Below the pieces are notes generated by a model. It did no database searches and had not been told where the DNA came from. It saw only the letters and a list, made by a program, of their open reading frames with translations. A program made the translations under genes and the position numbers. This document shows, piece by piece, positions 19,658-29,199 of a DNA stretch of 64,000 nt (positions are counted from its first letter, which is position 1; each line of letters begins with the position of its first letter). Source of the DNA: Melanopsichium pennsylvanicum (lineage: Eukaryota > Basidiomycota > Ustilaginomycetes > Ustilaginales); the NCBI GenBank assembly GCA_900208305.1, contig OAPG01000003.1, forward strand, positions 1-64,000, given 5' to 3'.

Positions 19658-20723
19658 TCCGAGAGGACTGCCTCTTTTTACATGTTTGCTATGATCTCTA
19701 CAATTTGCATTGCTTGATCTGTTTCGGTAGCTCGTATGAAGAATGTTTTACTCTTGAAGCACTTTTCCCATACAAATGGAAGTGTTGACTCCGGCGTAGT
19801 ATCCGAAATTGGGTATGATGGTGTATCGGTGACGGGTATAGAAGCGTTGTGCCTCTGTTAGCTTATCACATGTCTCGAGGAGCAAGTGGTGCATGCCTTA
19901 GGACAAGCGATTTCTGTTCGAGAAAGAGGAGGATGGCGTTAGTAGCTCTATATATCAGCATGATGGGAGACACCAGGAGAAAATAACTTTTTTTTAAATT
20001 TTCAGGATAAAGATGCGACCATTGGTACTTTGAACGTCGTTCTTCCTTGGCAAATTGTAGGAGGTTCTCGGTCAATTGTTTGAATCAAGCTGAAGCGTGG
20101 AAGGCAGGCAGGCGGCTTGACAAAAGTTGTGATGCGACATCGGATTTCGGAGAGAAGCCAAGTTAGCCGATTCGAACGCTCAATCACAATTTTCATTTTT
20201 CTTATTCTTCTATTTATTCTTTTACAGTCAAACGCGCACGAAAATCTTGCGAATTCTGATGAATTATTCGTTTGTATCGTGACTTTGTGGAAAATTGTGT
20301 ATGTGTAAGTAACTCTACAAGAGGAAGAGTAAAATCCCTGATGGAGCACAAAACCGAGACCGCGATCCAATTTCAAAGTAATATTATTATTATACCGTAT
20401 CTGTATCTTAATAGTACTGTATCTTGATAGTACTGTATCTTGATAGTACTATATCTTAATAACTGTATCTAGGACACAAATGTCAGATGGGAAAGCTTGC
20501 CATCCTCACCGCTTGAAGCGTCTCGCCACCCGGCCTAGACGAACAGGTTGAATCAAGTTTCCAACCCGTTAGGGCCGCTAGGGGAAGTCATGTGTCTGCA
20601 AATGCAAACCCCAAGCTATCGTCTGCAGCGTCCACGTTTTGCCGGCTGACTCGTTTCGTATCATCTGCCTTGTCACCACCACCTGCCATACACGTCGATC
20701 TCTTCTTGGAACTGTTCGCAGGG
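19658..20723. other. Intergenic, with a 16-bp tandem repeat
   Basis: About 1.1 kb without a supported gene. Bases 20402-20470 hold just over four copies of a 16-bp unit like TGTATCTTGATAGTAC. The 130 nt before the MATE start are open in frame from 20592 but lack an upstream ATG. This is the likely promoter region of the MATE gene. Confidence 0.55.
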
Positions 20724-23066
20724 ATGAGCTTCACACCACGCTATGGCTCGTCTGTGACGAGGGACTACACCTTGCTCCAAGGTCATCCAAGCTCATACCA
20801 TCACTTTGGTGCTCTTGGCGCTCACAATAATCCCGCCTCAACTCAAGTCGAAGTAGACGACGCCCACGGTGAGCACGATCATGACGATCATGACGCTGCA
20901 GCTTCCTGCTCTTCCATTCACCCTGACGATTCCACTGATAACGGTCTGAGCAACATCTCATTACCTCCCAATCACTCGGCTATTCCCACCTCACCAGCTT
21001 TTGCCCGCTCGAATCGACTTGCCACTGCTCCCATCGTATCACCACGCAATCGCCGTCCCAGCGTCAACGCTTACCCCCAGGTGGCTGGCATTCCATCTGG
21101 ATACCTGCTAGGAGGCTCTGCCATTCCACCAACCCATCATCCTGGCTCTGCATCCAATATCACGCTCGGAGCACCCCCCGCATCCACCTCAGCCAATCCA
21201 CCACACAAACAAGCTCGAGCTTCGTTCGGAGACGGCGTCGGACGTAGAAGCGAGGAGCTAGATGCCACTGAACATACATCCCTGTTACACCGTCCCCCGC
21301 ATCACTACAATGATGCACACCATCACCACGGTGCCAGCGCAATATCATCATCATATGGTGCTGTACGTCGGCCATCCATCGACGCCGCCAGCATCGTCAG
21401 CGGTGGTCCAGGTGTCAGCGGTTGGGCTGCTACCAACATGATGCGTGAAGCTCCTCTCCCAGGTATCGAACAGATCGAATCCATCGCTCGCGAGTCCCAC
21501 GACCACATTGCTTGGAGGGAGGCAAGCGTCTTGTTCGGCTACACTGTCCCTATCTTTGCCACACATCTGCTAGAACTCTCCCTCTCCGTGGCTTCCGTTT
21601 TTTCGTTAGGCCATCTCGGCACTGTAGAGCTCGCCGCCGCCTCCCTCTCCAGCATGACCGCTAACGTCTCCGGTTACAGCGTTCTTTCTGGCTTCATCTC
21701 AGCCCTAGATACTCTTCTGCCTTCTGCGTATACTCAACAGCCTAAATCCGTTGGCCTCTGGACACAACGAATGGGCGTTATCCTTCTCGGCATCCTCCCC
21801 CTCATTTTCGCCGTATGGCTCAATGCAGAGGCAATTCTTGTCCGCATTGGTCAGGATCCCGAGGTTGCCTACCTCGCAGGTCGCTACCTCGCTGTCCTGT
21901 GCATCGGTCTGCCTGGCTACGCCCTGTTCGAGGTTTGCAGAAGGTATCTGCAGGCCCAAGGCCTCATGCATGCCCCCACCATCGTGCTCATCTTTGTCTC
22001 TCCACTCAATGCCATCGCCAACTACTTGCTCGTCTGGGGTCCCGAGTCTATCCGCCTTGGTTTCATCGGTGCCCCACTCGCATCGGCTTTGTCCATGTGG
22101 CTCATGGCCATTCTCTGCTTCATCCAGTGCGTAGTTGGTCCACGCGATGCTTGGGACGGCTTCACCGTCGCAGCCTTCAAGTGGGACGGTGTCAAGCCTG
22201 TCCTCTATCTCGGCTTCGCCGGCATGGTCAGTCTCGCCGCCGAATGGTGGGCCTGGGAGATTGTCGGTCTCGTCACCAGTCAGCTTGGTGTCGTCGCTCT
22301 CGCTGCGCAGTCTGTTCTGCTTGTCAGTTCGTCGGTCACGTACCAACTGCCCTTCGGTGCCTCAGTCGCCACAGCTGTACGTATCGGTAACCTCCTCGGT
22401 GCCAACCGACCTGAGGAAGCCAAGATTTCAAGTCGAGTTGCTCTCATCCTTTCGCTCGCGATGGGTGGCTTAAACTCGGCGCTTTTCCTCATCTTCCGTA
22501 AGCAGTGGGGTTGGCTGTTCAGCTCAGATATCGAGGTCATTAAGTTGGTCGAGGACATCTTGCCCTTACTCGCTTTCTTTCAGGTTGCTGACGGTATCTG
22601 TGGCATTGCCGGTGGTGTCCTCCGTGGTACTGGAAGACAGGCTGCCGGTGCTGGTATCAACATGGTTTCATACTACATCATCGGTATTCCGGTCGGTCTC
22701 GTTCTCACCTTTACACGCATCAACCTTGGACTCTCTGGTCTCTGGTGGGGTCTGACCATTGCTCTGCTCTTCGGCTCCGCCGGCATGATATGGCTAATCA
22801 GTATTACTGATTGGGACTGGGAGGTCAAGAAAGTGCAGCTCCGCATGGCCGTCGACGATCCTTCGGATCCTGCTCACCAAGTCGCTGCTGGACATGGCGT
22901 CGCTAAGCCTGACGTCGAGGCAGCCTCCGCTCCTCGCCTGGCACAGACATCCTCTGCCGTCGACGCTATCAACAGCAGAGACCCTACTCTCAGTCCTCTT
23001 GGGCTTGGTCCATCTTCTCTGGCCGGATCGGTGATCGAGGAAGAAGATGACGAAGTATCGATCTAA
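20724..23066 (+). CDS. MATE family multidrug/toxin efflux transporter
   Basis: ATG at 20724 gives 780 residues in one exon. The first 220 or so residues are Ser/Pro/His-rich and disordered, as is common in fungal MATE proteins. From about residue 260 to 700 there are twelve hydrophobic segments in two related halves. MATE-like features include SLGHLGTVELAAASL, the YLQAQG segment after helix 6, and the second-half copy QLPFGASVATAVRIGNLLGA with LRGTGRQAAGA. These carriers export organic cations or metabolites in exchange for H+ or Na+, at the plasma or vacuolar membrane. A cytosolic tail follows. The substrate is not predictable, and the neighbouring decarboxylase and alcohol oxidase do not define one. 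Confidence 0.92.
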   Translation: MSFTPRYGSSVTRDYTLLQGHPSSYHHFGALGAHNNPASTQVEVDDAHGEHDHDDHDAAASCSSIHPDDSTDNGLSNISLPPNHSAIPTSPAFARSNRLATAPIVSPRNRRPSVNAYPQVAGIPSGYLLGGSAIPPTHHPGSASNITLGAPPASTSANPPHKQARASFGDGVGRRSEELDATEHTSLLHRPPHHYNDAHHHHGASAISSSYGAVRRPSIDAASIVSGGPGVSGWAATNMMREAPLPGIEQIESIARESHDHIAWREASVLFGYTVPIFATHLLELSLSVASVFSLGHLGTVELAAASLSSMTANVSGYSVLSGFISALDTLLPSAYTQQPKSVGLWTQRMGVILLGILPLIFAVWLNAEAILVRIGQDPEVAYLAGRYLAVLCIGLPGYALFEVCRRYLQAQGLMHAPTIVLIFVSPLNAIANYLLVWGPESIRLGFIGAPLASALSMWLMAILCFIQCVVGPRDAWDGFTVAAFKWDGVKPVLYLGFAGMVSLAAEWWAWEIVGLVTSQLGVVALAAQSVLLVSSSVTYQLPFGASVATAVRIGNLLGANRPEEAKISSRVALILSLAMGGLNSALFLIFRKQWGWLFSSDIEVIKLVEDILPLLAFFQVADGICGIAGGVLRGTGRQAAGAGINMVSYYIIGIPVGLVLTFTRINLGLSGLWWGLTIALLFGSAGMIWLISITDWDWEVKKVQLRMAVDDPSDPAHQVAAGHGVAKPDVEAASAPRLAQTSSAVDAINSRDPTLSPLGLGPSSLAGSVIEEEDDEVSI

Positions 23067-23425
23067 TCTTCGACTTACTTTTTGGGCTGATTTCCTGCCG
23101 TCTTCCTTTCATGCTCATCGTTCAACTCTGGATAGACACATGCATTCTGCTTTTCTACCTCAATCTCAAGTCCCTTTGCATTCTGGGATTGTTCGTGAAC
23201 AGACGCAGGCCCAATTTGCTCTTCGACTGAAATGTAACTTGAGCCAACATCTGAGCTTCCCCGTGTGCCAAAGAGCAGACTCGATGTAACCTTGAGCTCT
23301 TCAATGCAAAAAGGGTGCCTTTCGGCCAAGGCGACCCGATTCGATGAGAGCCAAGCGTAACACAAGCCAAGTTCAGAGATACTCAAAACAGAATCGTGTG
23401 TTCAAGACGGAGCAATGTTCTGCAT
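23067..23425. other. Intergenic between convergent genes
   Basis: About 360 bp between the MATE stop and the alcohol oxidase stop; both 3' ends and their terminators must lie here. No gene is seen. Confidence 0.6.
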
Positions 23426-25741
23426 CTACAAACGCGCTTGCTCGCCAGCAGTTTCGCGTAGTTTGGCGGGCTCGACAGCACCAATGTCACGAGCAACATT
23501 GCGTGCAACGCCGCGGGCGGTCGCCATGGTGGTGATCATTGGGTTGACACCGCTCGACTCGCACATGGCGGAAGCATCGGCAACCCAGAGGTTCTTTGTT
23601 CCCCAGACCCGTCCCTGAGGATCGAGAGCAGAGATCTTGGGGTTTCCGCCCATACGGCAAGATGCCATCTGGTGAGCGGAACCAATCGAAAGGATGTAAG
23701 GCTGAGCGCCGGCAGTAACAATCTTCTTCTGCCACTCCTGGTAGGCGGGATCGTTGAGGTCACGGGGCACGGTCTCGACAGGAGTCCAAGTGGCAGGAAC
23801 CTGGGTAGTCTCGGTGTAGATGCTGTCGGCAGGGGGCGAAGGAGCAGCAGGTACACCCGATGTGGGCGCCTGGGCGGAGCCGAGAGAATTGGCGACGAAG
23901 ACCGGAACGCCGGTCTGCGCAGTGGCGATGGCCTCGGCACCAGCCATGAGGTGCGCCTCGGCTCCACGCAAGATGCCCTGGAGCAATGTGCGCTGATCGA
24001 ACTTGGAGATGGTGTAGTCAACTCGGGCGTGCCCCTTGTCGTCCAAAACGATGCGACCACCGTCACGGTCACGGCAGATGATAACCATCGTGTAGCTGTG
24101 ACTGTACTGAAGCATGCGCGCCTTGTGCTCCTTGGCGCTGGCATAGTTTTGGAAAGACGCGTGAATGGATGGCGACGAAGCGATGACCTCGATCTTGCAA
24201 CCCCAGCCGTCCGCAGTGACATGCTCGGCAGAATTGTCCACCATGGTAAGCAGTCCACCCTCCCATGGCTTGACGGGAAAGTTGTAGTAGCCTGTGACTA
24301 CGGTAGCAGGGTGTAATCGGAGCGTCTGGCCAATCATCTTATTGCTCTTGAGCTCAGGCGATCGTAAGAGGAGAGCGGGGGTATGGAGTGAGCCTGATGA
24401 GACCACGACACCCTTGGCAGCCAGGATCTTGACCTTGCGTCCATCGACGACAGCGAGAGCACCAATGGCGCGCTTCTTGTTGTCGAAGAGGATACGTTCA
24501 ACGTAGCAGTTGGTCATGAAAGCAGCACCGGCCTCAGCAGCGTCCTTGAGCCACGAGACTACGCCTCCCTGCTTGTGTCCGGAAACGCAGCCGAGCTGAC
24601 ATTTGCCGCAATAGTGGGTGTGGCCACCGCTGTTTTGCGGTACAGGCTCGACCGGATGACCAGCACGCTGAGCTCCGAGAGCAAGGAGCGAGTTGCCAAT
24701 ATTGTGACGGATGGGGGCAACGGCGACGCCCATACGGGTGCAGACGGCGTTGAGGTCGGATGTGAAATATGGGCTGTTAAAGTAGGGCACTCCGTACTTT
24801 TCGGCCCAGGTCCTGCGCACAAAGTGGCGAGGCTTGAGCGAAGCGGACCAGTTGACGGACGACCCGCCACCAAAGGTGGAGCCGGCCAGGATGTTGATGG
24901 AGCCGTCCTCAGAGGGCAATATGCCTTCGCCTTCGTACAGGAGGCCGTATCCTTGATCTTCGCGACCAACGACTTTGTCAGGGTGAAGGTAAATGCCTTT
25001 GTCGACGATCAGAGTGCGCACGCCTCGCTGGGCGAGGTAGCTACCTGCGACACCACCACCCGAGCCGGAGCCGATGACCAAAACTTCGGTGTCGATGATG
25101 AACTCGGAGCCCGATGGCTGAGCGGCGATCTTTTCATTTTCAAACTTGTAATCGTAAACGGGGGTAGCAAGGCCTGCCTCGCTTCCTTGTGAAGGGCGGG
25201 TCCAGTCGTCGGGTCGACCATCTGGGTAACCGATGGCTTCCCAAGCTGGCTGGTGGTTGCGGTAGTACACGAGGAGGGTGATACCTTTGAGACCGGCTGA
25301 TGCCTTTCGGAGGAGCGTGAGACGAGACGTGAACCAGCCAAAAATAATCTTTTCTCGGGTGGCACGGTCGAGCTGAGCGAAAGGCCCGACGTAGCCGGAC
25401 AAGGCAAGGGTTCCGGGGCGAGTGGAAAGGAGGGTCAAGAAGAGGTTGATGTCGCCAGCGACCTTGGACGAGAGAGAGGCGTTGACTTGCTGAGCAGCGC
25501 AGTCAAGCAGGCGAGGGGTTGACTTGAATCCTTCTTTGGCGAATCGAGGTGCGAGTTCTCGCTGACGCTCCGTAACGTTGGCAGGCAAGTGCGAAAGAAC
25601 GTCGGCAGCCTCGACGCCATCAAGTTCGGGAACAATGGCATCAGCAAAGGCAAGAAAAGCCTCCCTCTGTCCGGCGTTCCAATACTCGTCTGCCTTCATG
25701 ACCTTGAGCATGGGAACGGTCCCAGTGGTCGCGACCGACAT
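23426..25741 (-). CDS. Long-chain fatty alcohol oxidase (GMC oxidoreductase), peroxisomal
   Basis: 771 residues, single exon, ATG at 25741, length typical of the FAO family. An N-terminal FAO-specific region (residues 1-200) is followed by the FAD dinucleotide-binding loop VIGSGSGGGVAG at 222-233. GMC motifs follow (GSTFGGGSSVNWSASLK near 295, SSGSLHTPALL near 445), and the conserved C-terminal region contains GSAHQMASCRMGG and SSGVNPMITTMA. The enzyme oxidises long-chain alcohols and omega-hydroxy fatty acids to aldehydes, making H2O2, in alkane and lipid degradation. The protein ends ARL, which fits the PTS1 consensus, so import into peroxisomes is likely. In smuts such an enzyme could use plant wax or cutin lipids (inference). 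Confidence 0.93.
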   Translation of the reverse strand: MSVATTGTVPMLKVMKADEYWNAGQREAFLAFADAIVPELDGVEAADVLSHLPANVTERQRELAPRFAKEGFKSTPRLLDCAAQQVNASLSSKVAGDINLFLTLLSTRPGTLALSGYVGPFAQLDRATREKIIFGWFTSRLTLLRKASAGLKGITLLVYYRNHQPAWEAIGYPDGRPDDWTRPSQGSEAGLATPVYDYKFENEKIAAQPSGSEFIIDTEVLVIGSGSGGGVAGSYLAQRGVRTLIVDKGIYLHPDKVVGREDQGYGLLYEGEGILPSEDGSINILAGSTFGGGSSVNWSASLKPRHFVRRTWAEKYGVPYFNSPYFTSDLNAVCTRMGVAVAPIRHNIGNSLLALGAQRAGHPVEPVPQNSGGHTHYCGKCQLGCVSGHKQGGVVSWLKDAAEAGAAFMTNCYVERILFDNKKRAIGALAVVDGRKVKILAAKGVVVSSGSLHTPALLLRSPELKSNKMIGQTLRLHPATVVTGYYNFPVKPWEGGLLTMVDNSAEHVTADGWGCKIEVIASSPSIHASFQNYASAKEHKARMLQYSHSYTMVIICRDRDGGRIVLDDKGHARVDYTISKFDQRTLLQGILRGAEAHLMAGAEAIATAQTGVPVFVANSLGSAQAPTSGVPAAPSPPADSIYTETTQVPATWTPVETVPRDLNDPAYQEWQKKIVTAGAQPYILSIGSAHQMASCRMGGNPKISALDPQGRVWGTKNLWVADASAMCESSGVNPMITTMATARGVARNVARDIGAVEPAKLRETAGEQARL

Positions 25742-27271
25742 GATGCTATTAATGATTCTATGTGGGTCGTCGAGGGAATTGGAAGAGGTACAAGGGCTAA
25801 AGAGAATAAGGGTCTAGAAAAGTAGAGGAGATTGCTAATAGATGAGGCAGAGGTAGGACGGAAGATAGGTAGAGGTGAGAGGCGAAGGTAGGTTGGCGCA
25901 AAAACAGTAGGGCCAATGGAAATGAGGGGTAGAGACTGATGGCAGCATGGAAAGGATGCGGGGAAGGTGATTTAGATGCGTGGAAGAAGACAGCCGATGA
26001 GGCCGGGGACGGCGGTAACCTATCAGAGGAAGTGTGAATGTTTTGTGGCAAGGCCCAGGCGGTAGACAGCAAAGAGGCTTGTTTCTGTGTGGCTGTAATG
26101 CGAGCTGTCGGAGTCTCACGAGTTGCAGCCTAAGCAGAGCTGCAGCCTGGACGAAGAAGTGCGGGTGAATCCTAGTGGATACAAATGAACAGGTAAGGCT
26201 ACGCAGGGCTGAGCATTCTCATTACAAAGAACAAAGGGCAAGTGAAGAATGAGGTGTGGTACTCGAGATCGGCCACTTTAGATTCAAGAGACTCAAAGTC
26301 TGGCTCATAACGGAGCAACAAAGGACCGTATATGACAGGCCGTCAGGCAGACTTGGGCAATTGATAGCTTCTTCTGGTCTGTCGACGGGGGTGCATCGCC
26401 TCACGTAATGCGGTGTGGCAAGGTCAGCTTCTGGTTTTGAAAGAAGAACGAAATGGTCGTGCCAGCTCTGTACAAAGGCCTTGCCTGCATAAAGCCGCAC
26501 TGCATACGAAATTAGCGTGGACCGTCGCCCCCAACAACGAAAGAACTGTCTGCTGAAATTTCTGGCTTTGGACCTTCAGGGCGGAATGGATGCAAGCTCT
26601 TGGGTCATGCTTGGCTCGCTGGGCGGTAACCCAGCAGATTTCGTGCTACCATCAGTGTCAACCTCTATCTTACAAACACAGCAACAACTCAGTACCGTAT
26701 GCTTTGGGCTTCCTAACATCCTTGTCTTCGGCTGAATGTGTTGCACCACTACGGACTGTCTTGTGTCGCTGTCGCATTTAGACACTGTAAGCATAAGCGT
26801 TTCATGTGCATGATCTTGCTTCACAACAAAGTTTGTATAGCAACTGCACACAGGGGTCGTACCACGGTGGGGTTTGACAAAAAATAAAAATAAAAATAAA
26901 AAACAGAGAGAAAGAGAAAGGGTTAGGGTGTATTGACATGCATGCCATCTTGAACAGCGCGTGAATCCTCAATCTTCTCTTCGTCATTATGCGGTCGACA
27001 TTTTCGCCTCTCTGGCCACCATGTAGCGAGAGCCGCGGATTGTGCCCAAACCGCAGAAAAAAGACCTCGTTGCCCCATGTTCCTGCTGTCTCCTGTTTTT
27101 TGATTTTGGCGCGCGTTCTGGCTGATGCCTAAGCGAAGATAACACTGCCGTACACACTGTACTTGAGAGCATCATGACCTTCATTTCCGGACCCTTTGTG
27201 AGCAAGGAAAAAAATGGTCACTGTGCACAATAATATCCAAAGCGTTTGGTAAAGGGCTGACAAAAAAAGTT
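25742..27271. other. Intergenic, about 1.5 kb
   Basis: Upstream region of the alcohol oxidase gene. It holds only short open frames without domains and a small AAAAT-type microsatellite near 26879-26903. No RNA gene recognised before the tRNA at 27272. Confidence 0.5.
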
Positions 27272-27381
27272 AGGTCGTACTGGGATTCGAACCCAGGGCA
27301 AGAGAAGTCGAATCGTATCGTCATGCCTGAATGACACATCAGATCAGAATCTCCTAAGTTAACCAACTACTCCATACAACC
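27272..27381 (-). tRNA. tRNA-Gln(CTG) with intron, copy 1
   Basis: On the - strand, acceptor GGTTGTA pairs with TACGACC, with discriminator T. The D arm is GAGT/ACTT with GG in the loop, the anticodon stem GGAGA/TCTCT, the loop TTCTGA plus T (anticodon CTG), and the T arm CTGGG-TTCGAAT-CCCAG. An intron of about 37 nt follows position 37, the canonical site. A run of seven T lies 4-5 nt after the 3' end as Pol III terminator. Confidence 0.9.
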
Positions 27382-27766
27382 TCGGATGTTGCGCGGAGCA
27401 TCATATAAAATATATAATCATTTTACAAAAAGGGCAGAGTGAGAAAGTTTCTTTGCGAACTTTCAAGCCCTGCTGTTTCGGCCTCATTGTATTGCAACTT
27501 ATGCACATCAAATTGCTCAGTGGGAATTGCTAGGTCCTAGGCAATCAACGTCGACGTGTCTCAGCTCCTCAGCAATCATGGTGATGAACCTGCTCGAAGC
27601 CAAGCAAGCTGACAAATATTCCATATCACACCAAGTCCCTTTCCCTCTCCCTCTCTTTCTCTTCCTCTTTGTCTTGCTTCTCCTCTCTCCCCTGTCCTTC
27701 CCTGGCTCTGCCTTTCGCTTTCGCTGCATCAGGATGTGGAAGAAAAGTATTAAAAGTGCAAAAAAA
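27382..27766. other. Spacer between the two tRNA-Gln genes
   Basis: No gene recognised. It includes a pyrimidine-rich stretch near 27645-27720. Confidence 0.5.
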
Positions 27767-27876
27767 AGGTCGTACTGGGATTCGAACCCAGGGCAAGAGA
27801 AGTCGAATCGAATCATCATGCCTCAAGGACATGCTAGATCAGAATCTCCTAAGTTAACCAACTACTCCATACAACC
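27767..27876 (-). tRNA. tRNA-Gln(CTG) with intron, copy 2
   Basis: The same mature sequence and arms as the copy at 27272-27381, anticodon CTG, with intron sequence differing at several positions but in the same place. A run of T (A on the + strand, 27760-27766) directly follows the 3' end. Two identical mature tRNAs 495 bp apart in the same orientation indicate a local duplication. Confidence 0.9.
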
Positions 27877-28179
27877 CAGTTTAAAAACCTTCTATCAGTT
27901 TGTAAACATATATACGTGATTTGCTCACATTATTTAAAGCCTACACTTGAACAATTATATATTCACCAATAGGCAAGAAGATCAACAGGCACTTACGGCT
28001 TTGCACGGGAATCAACATGAGGCAAACTTTTGGTTCGAAATTGAGGCTGGTGGGGATACTGCCCTAGAAAAGCAGATCAATATCCTTGAGGAAGGCTTCG
28101 AGGTCGAAGGGAATACAAGCGTTAAAAAGGTTCGCATCAAACGTGTCAACCCCGCTGACTGAAGGAGTGACCGAGCCCG
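27877..28179. other. Intergenic
   Basis: About 300 bp. A 71-codon open frame at 27947-28162 has no recognisable domain and is not supported as a gene. Confidence 0.4.
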
Positions 28180-28772
28180 TCAATACGAGCTCTGGAGCAC
28201 CAGAAGCATGTGTGTCACTTGATGGCACTTCACCGCTGGATGAGTCGCTAGCGACAAAGACGGTGGACGTGATGAGCTTAGGTGGACTGCTTTTGGCGGT
28301 GCTATCGAGGTGGGTCCTGCTTCGCGAGTCGTCGCGTGCGGATGTTTTGAATTCAGGAGTGTGGGATGCTGAGCGAACTCTGCGACTGATGCAAGCGTGT
28401 CCATAGCGGTGGTGCGGCTCTGCCTGGAAGCGTGACTTGAGCCCTCAGATTCGGGGCAATTGGCCCGTCTTTCACGGCTTGAACATGCTCTTTGATCGGC
28501 TTGAGGCGAAGAAGAGGAAGGTTCCGGGCGAACACTGGATACGGCGGTTTTCATTTACTGTCGCCATCCCATAACTCGCAGTCAATACTGAGGACATTGC
28601 AGCGATGGCATTGCTTCTCCACTGGTAGCGGGCATTTGGAGCTGTTGACGTAGACATCGGAAAGCTCGCAGCGTGCTTTCTTCTCTCGGCATTTGAGGCA
28701 GCTGCGTCTCGCTAACCGACGTTTCTTTGGAAGCGGTGATGAACGATCAGCTCCTCTGCTTTGAGACATCAT
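28180..28772 (-). pseudogene. Zn2Cys6 transcription factor relic
   Basis: From ATG 28772 the frame encodes a fungal binuclear zinc cluster: CLKCREKKARC, a 19-residue loop, then CHRCNVLSIDC, followed by ELWDGD. The long loop and the ending are typical of smut regulators, where basic residues normally follow. Here the frame stops at TGA (about 28551). The downstream Ser-rich linker (SSVRPEPSSSSPQ ... MDTLASVAEF) continues in a different frame to 28180. Only an unlikely 24-nt intron would join them. No middle homology domain is present. It is best read as a truncated, frameshifted gene; a short DNA-binding protein is the alternative. Confidence 0.6.
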
Positions 28773-29199
28773 ACGAAGACGCCCTTATCGGCATTGTTTT
28801 GACGAAGATGGTGATTCGACAAGGTTTTGATGATCGCTACCTTGCCAAGTCCGAAGCCTCCGGACTTGGCTATGGCAAATACTTCGGGGCGGAGTTGCAG
28901 TCTGCTACGCAGCCGCCCTAGCTGATAACTTTCACCGCTAAGACGCAAGTCCGCTGGGCATTCGATCAAATCCCATCCTACCCTGAAGTTTTTGGCTCAA
29001 CAGCTCGGACGTGATGCCGTGGCACTCAATGGAACAACATGGCCTTTGAGCGCTTGGCGCTGCTCAGAATCCCAAAACACGGACGCCCCATATAAAGGTC
29101 GGGAAAAAGTTGATGGTTTAGGTCGAACATCACCCAACGGAATGACTCATTCCTCTTCCCCAATAGCTACAAATTTCCCTCCAGAAAACGATTGACAAA
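28773..29199. other. Intergenic
   Basis: About 430 bp between the divergent zinc-cluster relic and the RTA1-like gene. Probably the promoter of the latter; no motif recognised. Confidence 0.5.

Noticed and set aside
20402..20470. Possible CRISPR-like array
   Set aside because: Units are directly tandem without spacers, and the organism is a eukaryote.
27947..28406. Two small + strand open frames near the tRNA genes
   Set aside because: No domain, no plausible promoter or splice sites, and they overlap the antisense regulator relic.
28530..28560. 24-nt GTAAAT...CAG intron that would rescue the zinc-cluster gene
   Set aside because: Too short to be spliced by the spliceosome; a frameshift is simpler.
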